A stretch of 64,000 nucleotides of DNA from Gordionus sp. m RMFG-2023. Its lineage: Eukaryota > Nematomorpha > Gordioida > Chordodea > Parachordodidae. The notes under the pieces are model-generated. The model did no database searches, was not told the origin of the DNA, and worked only from the letters and a program-made list of their open reading frames with translations. Made by a program: the position numbers and the translations under genes. Numbering within the stretch: position 1 is the stretch's first letter; each line of letters opens with the position of its first letter. Below are positions 12,241 through 23,821 of this stretch, piece by piece. The stretch lies in NCBI RefSeq assembly GCF_954871325.1, contig NC_088775.1, positions 21,181,561 through 21,245,560 of the forward strand. Reading direction: 5' to 3'.

Positions 12241-12483
12241 CTTGAATTATTTTTTTTTTACTTTAGAAAACTATCCTTATTTTATTTCGTCTTTATAATT
12301 GTTCAAATTTTGATATATCAGCCATTAATAATGAACAAATGCAAAATAAACCTTTAGAATATCATAATAGGCTTGATAAGTACCCCCCAAATTTTTTTTG
12401 ATGATATCCCTCCAACTACTAGAAATATGCATCTAATATTGACCCATCTGTTGGTTTACATTATTTTAATATTTGTTTAATTT

Positions 12484-12847
12484 CAGGGGCGTCGCTAGCC
12501 TTTACAATCTCAGGGGGCTCAGCTAAAAAAAATTATGGGGGGCTACGCCCCCATACCCCCAATTTCGGCCTTTGGCCGGGTTTTATATAAATATATTATA
12601 CATTTTTAAAATATGCTAACTCTAGACAATTATTCGGAATTATTTTGTCATTTATAATATTTTGCATACAAAATAAACTAGCATACAAATAATTAAAACA
12701 ATACAACTAATTTCTAAAAATAATATTTTTTAATACAAAATCTATTTATTACAATATGAAATATTTTCTATTGCTGATATAAAAAAATTTTGCCTAAATA
12801 ATTACAAGTGATAAAAAAGGTTAATTAATTCATACATATGCCTCAAT
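12484..12847 (+). mobile_element. GC-rich hAT end inserted in the Helitron
   Basis: CAGGGGCGTCGCTAGCC begins exactly where the Helitron sequence, continuous in the sister copy at 15300, breaks off. An inner GGGGGGCTACGCCCCCATACC block follows, then AT-rich DNA. The right end is not recognised. Confidence 0.5.
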
Positions 12848-13809
12848 CAGCATCTACATGACAGGATTTTCACTGGATGCAAATCCCCTTCAAAAACCTT
12901 TGCCTACCCCCCTAAAAAAATTGCCGGCTTCGGCGGCGGTGTCTCCCTATTATTATTTTACCTTTTAAATTTATTGATACTCTTTTCAGAAAATTTATAA
13001 AGGATAACTTAAATTAAACTATCTCTACTACCAACTATCGATATTTTGTGAATATAAAGAATTTATTTTTTAGATAATAAATACAATTAAAACCTCCATT
13101 ATTTACAATAATTTAATTATTATGGCATTATGAGCTTGCTGAAATGATAGCAGAAAGTTTTATTTGTAAAACAATGTGTATGATTGTTTGCAATATATAG
13201 ATTTGGTCGATGAATTGTATTATAATAATTCTATTATAAAAGTATTAATTTTTACAGCAATAAATTTTGTCCTATTTCATCTCAAAATTTAATAGATAAA
13301 CCCCCCAAAAAATTATCTTACCACCATTAAAGCAGCCTACTCAGTGGCGTAGCTAGAAATTTTCCTTAGAGGGGGTCCATACATATAAGAGCCTGGGGGG
13401 CGAAGCCCTCCAGACCACTTTAACGGTCCTTCGGCCCTTTTGCCCGGCCTTCGGCCGGGTTTATCTTTAAAATCAATAACTATATCTTCGATAATATATA
13501 ATAATAATAAATATATTGCATCGTAGATTATTCTCAATGACTTTATAATAATACTACCCAGAATAATTTCAATAGTAATATAATATCCTTTCACAAACAT
13601 CAAAACCAAAAAATATACATATTAATCGTATTTATTTGATATAAAGTAACTTTTAATTCTTTTGAACGTATAATCTAAAAAAAAAAATTTGCTCTGGGAG
13701 GGGTCCAAACCCGAAAACCACCCCCGTAGCTACGCCACTGAGCCTACCCTACCCCCCTCAAAAAATAGGATGCAAACTGTTCCCACCCCTCCCACTCATG
13801 TAGACGCTG
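12848..13809. mobile_element. Non-autonomous hAT element with perfect 8-bp target duplication, hosting a MITE
   Basis: The left end CAGCATCTACATGACAGG and the right end CTCATGTAGACGCTG are inverted repeats. Both flanks read GCCTCAAT (12840-12847 and 13810-13817). Inside, at 13342-13740, sits a second MITE with its own near-perfect 8-bp duplication. Without it the element is about 555 bp and non-coding. Confidence 0.85.
13342..13740. mobile_element. CAGTGGCGTAGC hAT MITE, 399 bp
   Basis: Ends CAGTGGCGTAGCTAGAAATT and GTAGCTACGCCACTG. Flanking 8-mers AGCCTACT and AGCCTACC differ at one base. The GC-rich inner block has CCCGGCCTTCGGCCGGG hairpins. It is a close relative of the copy at 15357-15777 (same length class and same inner AT-rich tail). 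Confidence 0.88.
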
Positions 13810-13846
13810 GCCTCAATTGATAATGATTTTTAAAAACCACATAAGG

Positions 13847-14415
13847 CAGTGGCGTCGCTAGGAGAGGGCGTGCAGGGGCTCGAGCCCCCAGAAAAATTTG
13901 AATAGCCCCCTGAAGCAAAAAAATTTTTTTTTTAAATTGCTCCTTAATATCCTCTTGAACTAAAAACAAATTTTTTTAATTGCCCCCTGAACGATTTCTT
14001 TTATAATTCTATTGAGCAATATATAGATTTAATTTTATTATTTAAAAATTAATAAAACTATCTAAATTTTTATTAAATGAATACTATTTTAATTATTAGA
14101 TTAGATTATACATATAAATTATATGTTCACTCTGTCAGCTTGCAATCAAATTCTGTGTTAAAAATATATCAATATCACTCACTAAATATTAATTAAGCAT
14201 TAACAGTTGAAGCTTAATTGACTTTTATTATTTAAATTATTATATAACCTTAATTAAATTAATATAATCATTTATTAATTGAAAATTAACAAATTTAATA
14301 TTGTAAGTAGCCGAGTTCAAAATCACTAATCAACTACATTTTGATATTTAATTTTAATTATCATGTCTCTTCCTAAAATTATTTTCAAGGTCCAAATCCA
14401 AATGAGTATAAGATA
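13847..14415 (+). mobile_element. GC-rich hAT end and AT-rich flank
   Basis: CAGTGGCGTCGCTAGGAGAG at 13847 is another end of the same broad type, followed by GGGGCTCGAGCCCC and GCCCCCTGAA blocks. The right end is not recognised. The rest to 14415 is AT-rich; a short frame starting at 14363 (MSLPKIIFKVQIQ) runs into the Helitron and cannot be assigned. Confidence 0.4.
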
Positions 14416-16928
14416 TCTATATTATAATTTTCTGATGTCCTCACTACGTCATCGTGACGTCATGTCATCGGTACGTATTTATTTTTATTTTTTTTATTTG
14501 TGGATTTTATTTATTTATTTTTACAAACAGATGAATGGAATTTCGAGAATTATTAGTGTACACATACCTAACATGGATTGAGAGATTTGAAAAATCGTCT
14601 TTGAATGGATAAAAACAATATTCCCTCAACTTTGTAAATATGAATAAAACTTTTTATTTCACTTAATCCTTTCTTTATTTTTTAGATTACCTCATCAATT
14701 TTCATCCCATATTATCAATTACACATTAATGAAATCTCTACAAGATACTTAACTTGTATATTTATTTTGAACATACTCACAATTTTTGTCACTACTTACA
14801 TTACAATTTTTTATGCTCATATTATTTCTTTCATAACCAATAATTAAGAAGAAAATCAAGTATATTTAAATATTCTTATCCTAACCTATTTATAATTTCC
14901 AATCCTTATAAATAACTCTTTCTTTATTTTCTCCCCACCCTTAATGAATTTATTTATCACTTTATCTCATTCTTTTCTTTCTATCTCTATTATCTATTAA
15001 CCACTATTTCTCAAAATCTTATCAATTCCTTTAATTTAATTTTTATTATTTTATAATATAATAATTTATACCTTCTTCCCCCCCCCCTTTTAATCTTATT
15101 TTTTAATTACCTTACAATTAATTAACCTTAATCTTAATAACATTATATTCATCATGTTATTTTTTAACTTTTAGAATATCATAATAGGCTTGATAAGTCC
15201 CCCAAAAAATTTTTTTGATGATAGCCCTCCAACTACTAGAAATATGCATCTAATATTGACACCCATCTACTGGTTTTACATTATTTTAATGTTTGTTTAA
15301 TTTCAACAATAGTTTATTTATATTTTTGCCTGATTTCTTTATTTGTCTAGGCTAACCAGTGGCGTAGTTAGGAATTTTTTTTAGAGGGGGTCCATACATA
15401 TAAAATCCTGGGTGGCTTCGCCCCCAGACCCCCATTAACGGGCCTTCGGCCCTTTTCCCAGCCTTCGGCGGGGTTAATCTTACAAATCATAACCATATCT
15501 TCTATAATATATAATAAATACATTTTTTAAATGTATCAATAATATGTTATTATAATTTAGTAGATTATTCTCAACGATTTTATAATAATACTATCCAGAA
15601 TAATTTCAATAGTAATATAATATCCTTTCACAAACATCAAAACCAAAAAATATAAATATTAATGGCATTTATTTAATATAAAGTCACTTTTATGTCTTTT
15701 AAACGTATAATCTAGAAAAAAGATTTAGCTCTGAGAGGAGTCCAAACCCGAAAACCACCCCCGTAGCTAAGCCACTGAGGCTAACCCTAATCCCTCACAT
15801 TGCTACAAAACATGATGAATCTATTATTAAAGATAAGCAAAGAAAATAATGACGATTAAACAAACACCTTACCCGTTCTAGAGTTACTGGTAGAATAATA
15901 AAGAACTACGCTTGAAATGAACTCATCTGGAGGTTTATTTTGTTTTTTTTATCTTATGTTTTATATCTATGTATATTTTATTTTCATCCAGTTCTCTAAA
16001 TTATACTATCACCACTACCACAATCCCTATGCCTCCGCCTATTTTTTAACAAATATAAACATTTAATTCTGTACTATCATTCACTTCACTAGGAGTTAAT
16101 ATAAATATTACTTTATCCGATTCTCTGAGAAACTTTCATGAATATTTAGAGGAATGTCCAAACTTGAATGTACAGTACGGCCAATTTCATCAACTTTATT
16201 AATGGAAAAATATGCAGTAGTTCTGTCGTGGCCTTTAAAGCAATACTTACGACCGTTTTATGGTTGAGTTAACATTGTCGTTCATGATTCTATTTTAGAA
16301 GGGGATACCAATGCTGACATTGACAGAAATATCGTTTTGCGTGTTCAAACTTGAATGTACAGTACGGCCAATTTCATCAACTTTATTAATGGAAATATAT
16401 GTAGTAGTTCTGTCGTGGCCTTTATAACAATACTTACGACCGTTTTATGGTTGAGTTCATTGTCGTTCATGATTCTATTTTAGAAGGGGATACCAATGCT
16501 GACATAGACAGAAATATCGTTTTGCGTTCTTCTTTTACCAGTATCCCAAGGCATATATCATTTTTATCAGGACGTAATGTGTTTTGTACACTGCTTTATT
16601 AATCCGTCATCACTTTCATCTACAACTAAATGATATAAAATTCATTAATTATTTCCTCTCCAGTCGACCGCCCATATTTATTTTGTCGCTTTTTCTATCA
16701 TAAATTAAAATGTCAACAATGATTTGCGCAAAATTAATATTAGCTTGCACCTGAGTTGGGAATATCTTTTACAAATTATCAAGGGCTGAGCTGGGCTTGA
16801 TAAACTTTTTTAAAATTATAATATCTTGGATGCTTCCTAATATTGTGAGCTTGAACCTGGCATGACATCTATCGTAAAAAATGAATAAAAATCTCATTCC
16901 CCGTCATTTTTGACGGGCTTTCTACTAG
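14416..16928 (+). mobile_element. Non-autonomous Helitron, 2.5 kb, both ends present
   Basis: The 5' end TCTATATTATAATTTTCTGA at 14416 and the 3' end (hairpin CCCGTCATTTTTGACGGG, then CTTTCTACTAG ending at 16928 before T) satisfy Helitron rules: 5'-TC, 3' hairpin plus CTRR, insertion between A and T, no target duplication. It keeps front-end coding remnants seen in the large copy (EYHNRLDK-type segment at 15175-15290; FTSLGVNINITLSDSL at about 16080-16150) but lacks Rep and helicase. A segment of about 170-180 bp is duplicated at 16155-16510. A MITE at 15357-15777 interrupts it. Confidence 0.88.
15357..15777. mobile_element. CAGTGGCGTAGT hAT MITE, 421 bp, with exact target duplication and known empty site
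   Basis: Flanks AGGCTAAC at 15349-15356 and 15778-15785 are identical. The sister Helitron carries the uninterrupted sequence TTTGTCTAGGCTAACCCTAA at about 24222, 24927 and, with one change, 25645. The pre-insertion site is therefore directly visible. Confidence 0.93.
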
Positions 16929-17687
16929 TTTATAAAGTAGATAAATAGTTTATAATCCTTTATAATATATAATTATTCATAAAATATTAGGTAAAATGCC
17001 ACTTTTACAGACATATTTGACAGTTATATAATATATTACAGTTAATAATTATAAAATTTTAATAATAATGCTTTTGATAATAAATATAAGTAACAATTTG
17101 CATTCAATTATTTAACGCCATCTATTTTTTAAATCTATTTTTAAAATTAAACTTCTTATTATTTATCCCACAATGGATGTAATAAATTAGATTTATTTTC
17201 TTCTCTTTTTTACGTGTTTTTAGGAAAGCTATTTTTTTCTTCTTTGAAAAACAGATTTGAGTGAAATTTTTAATATGAATATATTTTTTATATTATTACA
17301 CTCTATTATTATTTTAAGATATAATAAACCAACTAGAGGTGGTGCGACAATAATATATAAAATCTTAATTACTTTCATCATATCACTCTGGTTCTTATTT
17401 TATAGTTAAAAAATGTTTCATTTCTAATATGGCATTTTTGCCATGTAAATAACTTAAAACTTCAATATATTTGCATAATTTCTTCTAAAGATTTTTGCTG
17501 TTTTTGTTTTATCAATTTATCTAACATAATAAATTATGATATGGGTTACCATCGTGAGTGTCATGACCTTTTGTCAATGTAACTTGCTAGAATTATATAG
17601 CCTTATTGTTGCAGATGTTTAATTAAAGAGAAAAATAAAAAAATGTTTATTTATTTTCAAGAAAATGTCAATCAAGATTATTAATAT
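16929..17687. other. AT-rich spacer
   Basis: No gene, terminal repeat or RNA signature is recognised. The part from about 17540 on may belong to the 5' end of the LTR fossil that follows. Confidence 0.4.
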
Positions 17688-20600
17688 TTTTATAATATAT
17701 TTTTCTTGGATAAATAATATTCATTCGAAAATTTATGGAATTAAAATGGAATAATTTATTAATTTTGTCGATTCATTAAGATTATTGTATTTTGCATGAA
17801 TGTTGTCGATTTATGATTATTGGAATATTGTATCGAGTTATATTATTATTACTTGTCTTATGTTGTGAAAATTTTAAAATAAAGGAAATTTGATTTTTAG
17901 CACTTGATAATTAGCTTATATAAAATTGGTGACATATTACCAAGATCGAAATTCTAATTGGGAAAAATATTTAAATAGAGAAAAACAAATTTATAAGACG
18001 AGGTTCCTAAAGAAGATCATTTTTATTCGAAGAAGAAATTTGACTGAAGAAGATCATTCGAATCCGGATAAAAAAGGTAAAAAAAAATATTTTTCTTTGT
18101 TTAAATATATTTTTGTACACAACGCAGTGGTCTATTCTTAATGATAAAATTTTGATTATAAATAATTAAATGAGAACATGGTTTATTTTTTTATTAGTAA
18201 TCATAGGAATCCTACTTTTAATAAGATGCAAATTTATAAGAATAATATTTTTAAAGTATTTAATTTGAGTTTTGATAAATTGATGTGACTAATTGTGTGG
18301 TTACAGCTTTAATTTTTTTCATTTTATTTATTTCATTGATTTTTATTATACAATTAATTAAAATAATTAAGAAGAGATATGTTACAAATAAAGCGAGTAA
18401 TTTAGATGAATCTAATGTTGTGGATTTGAATCCTATGACATCTGATAAATTTTTAGATTTTTCTGAAGATATAAAAAATATTTTAAATTTGATAGAAATT
18501 TGAAGATTCAGAAAATGAATAATTCCAGTGGGAATGAGAAATCAAATACTAGTGAAGTACCTATTGTTGGTAAAAGTATTATGACGTCAAAAGATATAAA
18601 TGATAGTTTAAATTCATTTATGATTGAAATTAAAGAGAAAATATCTGAAATTGTGATTGATAAACCTGCGAAGGTTGTAAAAGATAATAATTACTAGCAG
18701 TGTTAAACAAAATGAAAATGAATGTTTAATTTCAAATCATATCAAAGAAATTAGAGAAAGTTTAAAAAAATTTCTAAAGATATAGATACAATTAGAAATA
18801 AAAATTATAATTTTAGGGAAATTTGTGATATTTGTGGCCGAAGGGGTCATAGTGGGAAAAATTGTTTTTCACGTGATCGAAAAATTAATGAAAATGTGAA
18901 TGTAAAATTTAATGATAAAAATGATATAACTTGTCATCGATGTGGTTTTACAGGTCATATAAAGAAAAGTTGTATGGTAAAAGAAGCAAATTTTAAAGAT
19001 GGTTTTCACCATCGGTATTGATAAATCCAGTGGTTCGTAATATAAAGGATTCTATTATTTCATTTAAGTGAAAAAGATGTGAATAATAAAGATAATGACC
19101 GAATGTGTTTTAAGTGTGAGAAAATAAGTCATGTGGCTATGAATTGTGTTCAATCCTTGAGTGAATTGCAATGACTATATGATTTGAAAAAGAATCATAT
19201 AAAAATTGAAAAATCATATTATAATAATATTTGTAATATATATATAGTGTTATTAAAAATAATTCCGATATATTTAATAAATAAATTTTTGATATGCAGA
19301 GGGTATTAAATTCAGAGTTGAATTTAGGCATGAATATTAGTGATAATTCAAATATAATAAATATAATTCAACTGATTAGAATGAATGAAATTTAATTGAT
19401 TGAAAGAGAGGTTAATCAGTGTTCATGTCCTCGTCTAAATATTAAATTTGATAGACAAAATATAGAACTGTTGTTTGACACTGGGGCAAGCATTTCAATA
19501 ATGTCTAGAGCAAATTATTATAAATATTGGCCTGAGGGTACACCTGAGAAAGAAACAATGTGTGTTAGACAATTTAATGGGTTTAAATTGTGGTTTTGAG
19601 TAAAATCAAATTAAGAGTGATAATATATTATAACTAAATTTTTGATAAGGGTAACATATGAGAAGAGAATCTTATTTATCTTAAGCAATAGAGAATACTA
19701 TTTTAATTTAAGAATTAAATTGTATCAGTTAAAGAAAACATTTATTTTAATAAATCATGCGAATAATACCATGTGTCATGGTGTTAGAAGGTTCAATAAA
19801 ATACAATCTTTTGTGTAAATTAATTTGAAAAAAATTTTTTTTTTTAATTTAATTGTTGTGGAACAATGTGAAATAAATTTTTTTTTAAATAATATGTGAT
19901 AAAAAAAAACTTTAAATAAAAAGTTGGTGGACAATAAAAAGATTTTAAACGTTGAACTTGTGGTTGAATTATGTAAAATAAAAGAGTTTAAAAAAAATGG
20001 AATGTGAGGTGATGATATTGTTTATAGTTTTAATAGTTATAATTATAAATTTATTTTTTTTATCCATCGGCACATCTTTATATTTATTTTTTGTAATATA
20101 AAAAATATGTTTTTGGTGACATTATATATATAAATATGTTGTAGCTTTGTATTTTTATTATATGACATATCTTTATATTTTTTTTGTGGTTTATATTATT
20201 TTCCTTAATGGATATGATGATATTCCATATATATAGTTTTAATAAATTATAAATTATTTTTTTTTATCCCTCTTCATATTCTTTTATTTTGGAACAATTA
20301 TTTGTTTTATAATTGAAAATTAAGAAAAAGAAAAAATAATTGTAAAGATTTGTTGATCCAAATTTATATGTATTATGAAACAAACAAATTATATTAATTA
20401 TTATAATTCGCATGTCGAAAAAAGACAATTCAAAAGTGCAATGAACCGAGTTAAAAGTGAATAATGTTCAAAGGTACGATTCGATAAATGACGAAGAAAT
20501 TATCAATGTCCTAAAAAAACGATAATTATATGGTATCTAGGCTTTTGAAAGGTGGGCGAATTTTATATAAGTGCTAATTATTAAGTGCTAAAAATCAAAT

Positions 20601-20803
20601 TTATTTTCTTTTAAAATTTTCACAACATAAGACAAGTAATAATAATATAACTCGATACAATATTCCAATAATCATGAATCGACAACATTCATGCAAAATA
20701 CAATAATCTTTATGAATCGACAAAATTAATGAATTATTCCATTTTAATTCCATAAATTTTTGAATGAATATTATTTATCCAAGAAAAATATATTATAAAA
20801 ATT
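17688..20803 (+). mobile_element. LTR retrotransposon fossil (gag and protease) between inverted LTR-like arms
   Basis: An arm of about 240 bp (17688-17925) is followed by TTGGTGAC, a primer-binding-like start common in animal Ty3/gypsy elements. A gag-like region follows, with three CCHC-type knuckles near 18820-19140 and a retropepsin motif (LLFDTGASISI) near 19470. The second arm (20561-20803) is the reverse complement of the first at roughly 95% similarity by eye. RT, RNase H and integrase are absent. It is broken in several places and of moderate age. Confidence 0.65.
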
Positions 20804-21479
20804 ATCATATGTTGTCCATAATGCTCACGGCCATTTCTTTGTCAATTGCTTCGAATAGCTTGTATTTTTTTGTAGCTTCATCAACGATGTTCTCCGCTAT
20901 AAATTTGATCCAATGTTTTAAGTAGAACCTAGACCTTTATATGCCCCTATCCTCCACCATGTTGACAAGCGGGGATGTTAGCTTGACTTTTACGTTAGAA
21001 TTTATAGGAATTAGTCGGGATTTAGCTCAATATACAGAATTTAATTTAAATATAAGATTTTAAAACGATTCTTTATTATAAAGAAGTTAACTGATTAAAA
21101 ATAATATATCTTATTTTTTATATACAACATAAATCCATTGTCTAAAATTGTATAACACAGGCGCGTACGCAGGAATTTGGTTTGGGGGGGGGTAATAAAA
21201 TTATTTAAGAAATATTATTGTTTAAAATATCAAGCATAAATTTATTAGGACTAATAACTATATTTAATACACAATTTTAAATTTATGTGAATTATAAAAA
21301 AATTATATGTAAAAATCACTTAAATGACTCAAAATAGAAATTTGAATTTTATGAGCCTTTAAAATTTATATATAAAGTATAAAAAATTTTAATGTTGGAA
21401 ATATAAATTAATACACAAAAAATTTCTTATGAATAATTGTATTTTGTATGTTATATATTTACAATGTAAAATCCAGGAT
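20804..21479. other. AT-rich region with a gag-like scrap and a GC-rich hAT end
   Basis: Minus-strand sequence at about 20815-20960 resembles a short animal gypsy gag piece (KHWIKFIAENIVDEA), probably from the same or a related fossil. At 21158 CAGGCGCGTACGCAGGAATT followed by a G run resembles a CAGTGGCGTAGC hAT end. The remainder is AT-rich without signal. Confidence 0.35.
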
Positions 21480-22271
21480 TAGGCCTACAAAAAAACGAAT
21501 CGAATCGAATAATTGCGCTATTCGTTTAGTACGAATAATAAAATCATTATTCGTTTCGATTCGTCGAATATTCGATTCGATTCGAAAATTTTTCTAAAGC
21601 TTATAAAATATTTTGCAAAAAATTTTTTACAGATGTTTAAAGATGACACTTTTAAAGATTCTCTAAACTAATTGTCATTTTTGCATATAAAATATGACAA
21701 AATTTTAGAAAGTATTTCATTATAGATTTTATTTATTAAAAATACTTTAGTAGCATAAATTTCCTTTATTTAATTATTAATATAATTTTTAGAGGTGATT
21801 ATGACAATGTAATAGAGGATGAAGATATTATAATGCACTATCTGAATTAGATTGTCTTTAAAATTTGCCAAAAATAAGGTTACTAAACGGGAAAAGGATT
21901 TTCCTAATCAAATAATAAGAACTAGTCAAAAAAATTTAGTTATTTATCTCCCAGGAGCTCGAGAATATGGGAAAGAGGCACACTTTATACAAATGTTTTG
22001 ACTTGTTCATAACATCAAAAATGATTAAAGAGAAACAATCAAAATAAAATAATTATATTTTACTTTGAAGCTTTTCCTTTTCTTCCATTGAACTTTTTCA
22101 GCAAATATAACTTGTTATGATTTGATATTTGATAATAGGAAATAAAATAATACGAAATGATATCCACTAGGAAAATTTAATTACTTCTTTTTATTTTAAT
22201 TGCAATAAAATATTTGCGAATAATTACGACGAATCGAATCGAATATTAAATAACAAATAATTCTAGGCCTA
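21480..22271 (+). mobile_element. Inverted-repeat element with piggyBac-like coding scrap
   Basis: Bounded by TAGGCCTA on each side with inward ATTCGATTCG repeats in inverted orientation (21480-21600 and 22215-22271). Inside, plus-strand 21900-22040 reads KNLVIYLPGAREYGKEAHF and then, after a frame change, DLFITSKMIKE. This resembles the N-terminal part of piggyBac transposases. The expected TTAA duplication is not seen, so the link between ends and coding scrap is uncertain. Confidence 0.4.
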
Positions 22272-23253
22272 GTTGGGATTGAGCTAATTTTTCAATTATC
22301 TCATCCTTGCTTGTCGTCAAATGCCTATGAATAAGATCCAAACCTTTCAATCTACTTTCAGAAGTATTACTTCTTGGTATGTTTTTCAGAGACCTGTAGG
22401 CCCGACCCCCGGGCCGGACGGTGTTTTAATTTATTTAAATATGCCCGGGGCAGGTCCAAAATTTTTTTAAAAAAACACCCAGGCTGGGCCTAAATTTTTT
22501 TAAATAAACACCCAGGCCGGGACTGAAATTTTTTTCAAAAAAAATATCCGGGCTGGGCTGTATATTTTAAAACAGCCTATATTTGAAATCGTTATTATTA
22601 GCTATAAAAATCAAAAATAAATATAATATATTTTAAAAAATCCGGGCCGGGCCCGAAATTTTTTTTTTAAAAAAAAGCCAGGCTGGACCTGAAAATTTAA
22701 AAAACCCGGGCCTGGCCTGACAATTTTTAAGAAAAAACCCGGGCTGTGCCCTGCAAATGGTACCTCTGCAGGGCTTTGTTATTCTTCTTAAAAAGAGAAT
22801 GTTCTCTCATAAGTTTACTAATGGGAAGAGCTGCTAATATATATAAACCCTTTTAATACATTGGGAATATAATCTAAAATGTGTTTGAAATAATGCAGAA
22901 CATCCATAGCATTTTTTGGAACTATATCAACCATAGTTAATCTTATAAACATAGTTATTCAGCTAATAAGGCATCATAAGATACTTTAACATCTTCGTGA
23001 TAAAAATCTAACAAATATTTTTTTTTCTATCACCATCTGAAAAAGGTTGGGAAGGCTTTTGTGTAAGTAATATTTGCAGATTGGTAAGTGCTGCTTGATG
23101 AATTAAAAACCATTCATTTATTTGGGTTATAAATGTATCTGTATCTAAGATATACCTTCTAACTTCATAAAAACTGTTACTGCTTGATGGTGGAGACTCT
23201 ATTTCGTTGGACAAGGTTGCAATTTCTTTCTCCCTGTTGGACAAATTCAGAAA
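22272..23253 (-). pseudogene. hAT transposase C-terminal fragment, cut by a MITE and by a Helitron
   Basis: Minus-strand pieces are consistent with one hAT gene. 23244-23008 (RRYILDTDTFITQINEWF) and about 23000-22780 (NAMDVLHYFKHILDYIPN, then LPISKLMREHSLFKKNNKAL) lead to the MITE. 22386-22272 continues SNTSESRLKGLDLIHRHLTT, a typical end of the dimerisation domain. The gene is truncated upstream exactly where the Helitron starts at 23254. Confidence 0.6.
22387..22768. mobile_element. GC-rich palindromic MITE (GCCCGGGC type)
   Basis: Begins CAGAGACCTGTAGGCCCG and ends TGGTACCTCTG in inverted orientation. The body alternates CCGGGCTGGGC-type blocks with A/T runs, so the two halves can pair. 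It splits the hAT dimerisation domain around it, which proves insertion. The target duplication is too decayed to read. It resembles the MITE at 56411. Confidence 0.65.
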
Positions 23254-23821
23254 TCTATATTATAATTTTCTGATGTCCTCACTACTTCATCGTGACGTCA
23301 TGTCATCGGGACGTATTTATTTTTATTTTTTTTATTTGTTGATTTTATTTATTTATTTTATACAAACAGATGAATGGAATTTCGAGAATTGATGATGTAA
23401 ACATACCTAACATGGATTGAGAGACTTGAAAAATCGTCTTTGAATTGATATAAACAATATTCCGTCAACTTTCTAAATATGAATGAAATAAATGATGTGA
23501 ATAAAAAGATTCAGGTAAACTTTTTATTTCACTTAATCCTTTTTTTATTTTTTAGATTACCTTATCAATTTTCATCTCATTTTATCAATTACACATTAAT
23601 GAAATCTCTACAAGATACTCAACTTGTATATTTATTTTGAACATACTCACAATTTTTGTCAGTACTTACATTACAATTTTTTATACTCATATTTTTCTTT
23701 CATAACCAATAATTAAGAAGATAATCAAGTATATTTAAATATTCTTATCCTAACTTATTTATAATCTCCAATCCTTATAAATAACTCTTTCTTTATTTTT
23801 TTACCCTCCCTTAATGAATTT

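Larger units (their letters stand above)
10061..12483 (+). mobile_element. Helitron copy, 5' part (non-autonomous)
   Basis: The 5' end TCTATATTATAATTTTCCGA at 10061 is preceded by A, as expected for a Helitron. The copy has a tandemly duplicated segment of about 190 bp (10135-10480, ATACAAACAGATGATCC). At 10745-11000 are GGTTGGACTGGGCTT-type repeats shared with the 3' regions of the other copies. At 12345-12483 is a segment nearly identical to 15170-15300 of the next Helitron. It carries a hAT MITE at 11129-11352 and is cut at its right by a GC-rich hAT end (12484). No 3' hairpin/CTAG was found. Confidence 0.65.

Noticed and set aside
13337-13609. Minus-strand 90-aa frame ending GRRPGKRAEGPLKW
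   Set aside because: It is a chance frame through a non-coding GC-rich MITE.
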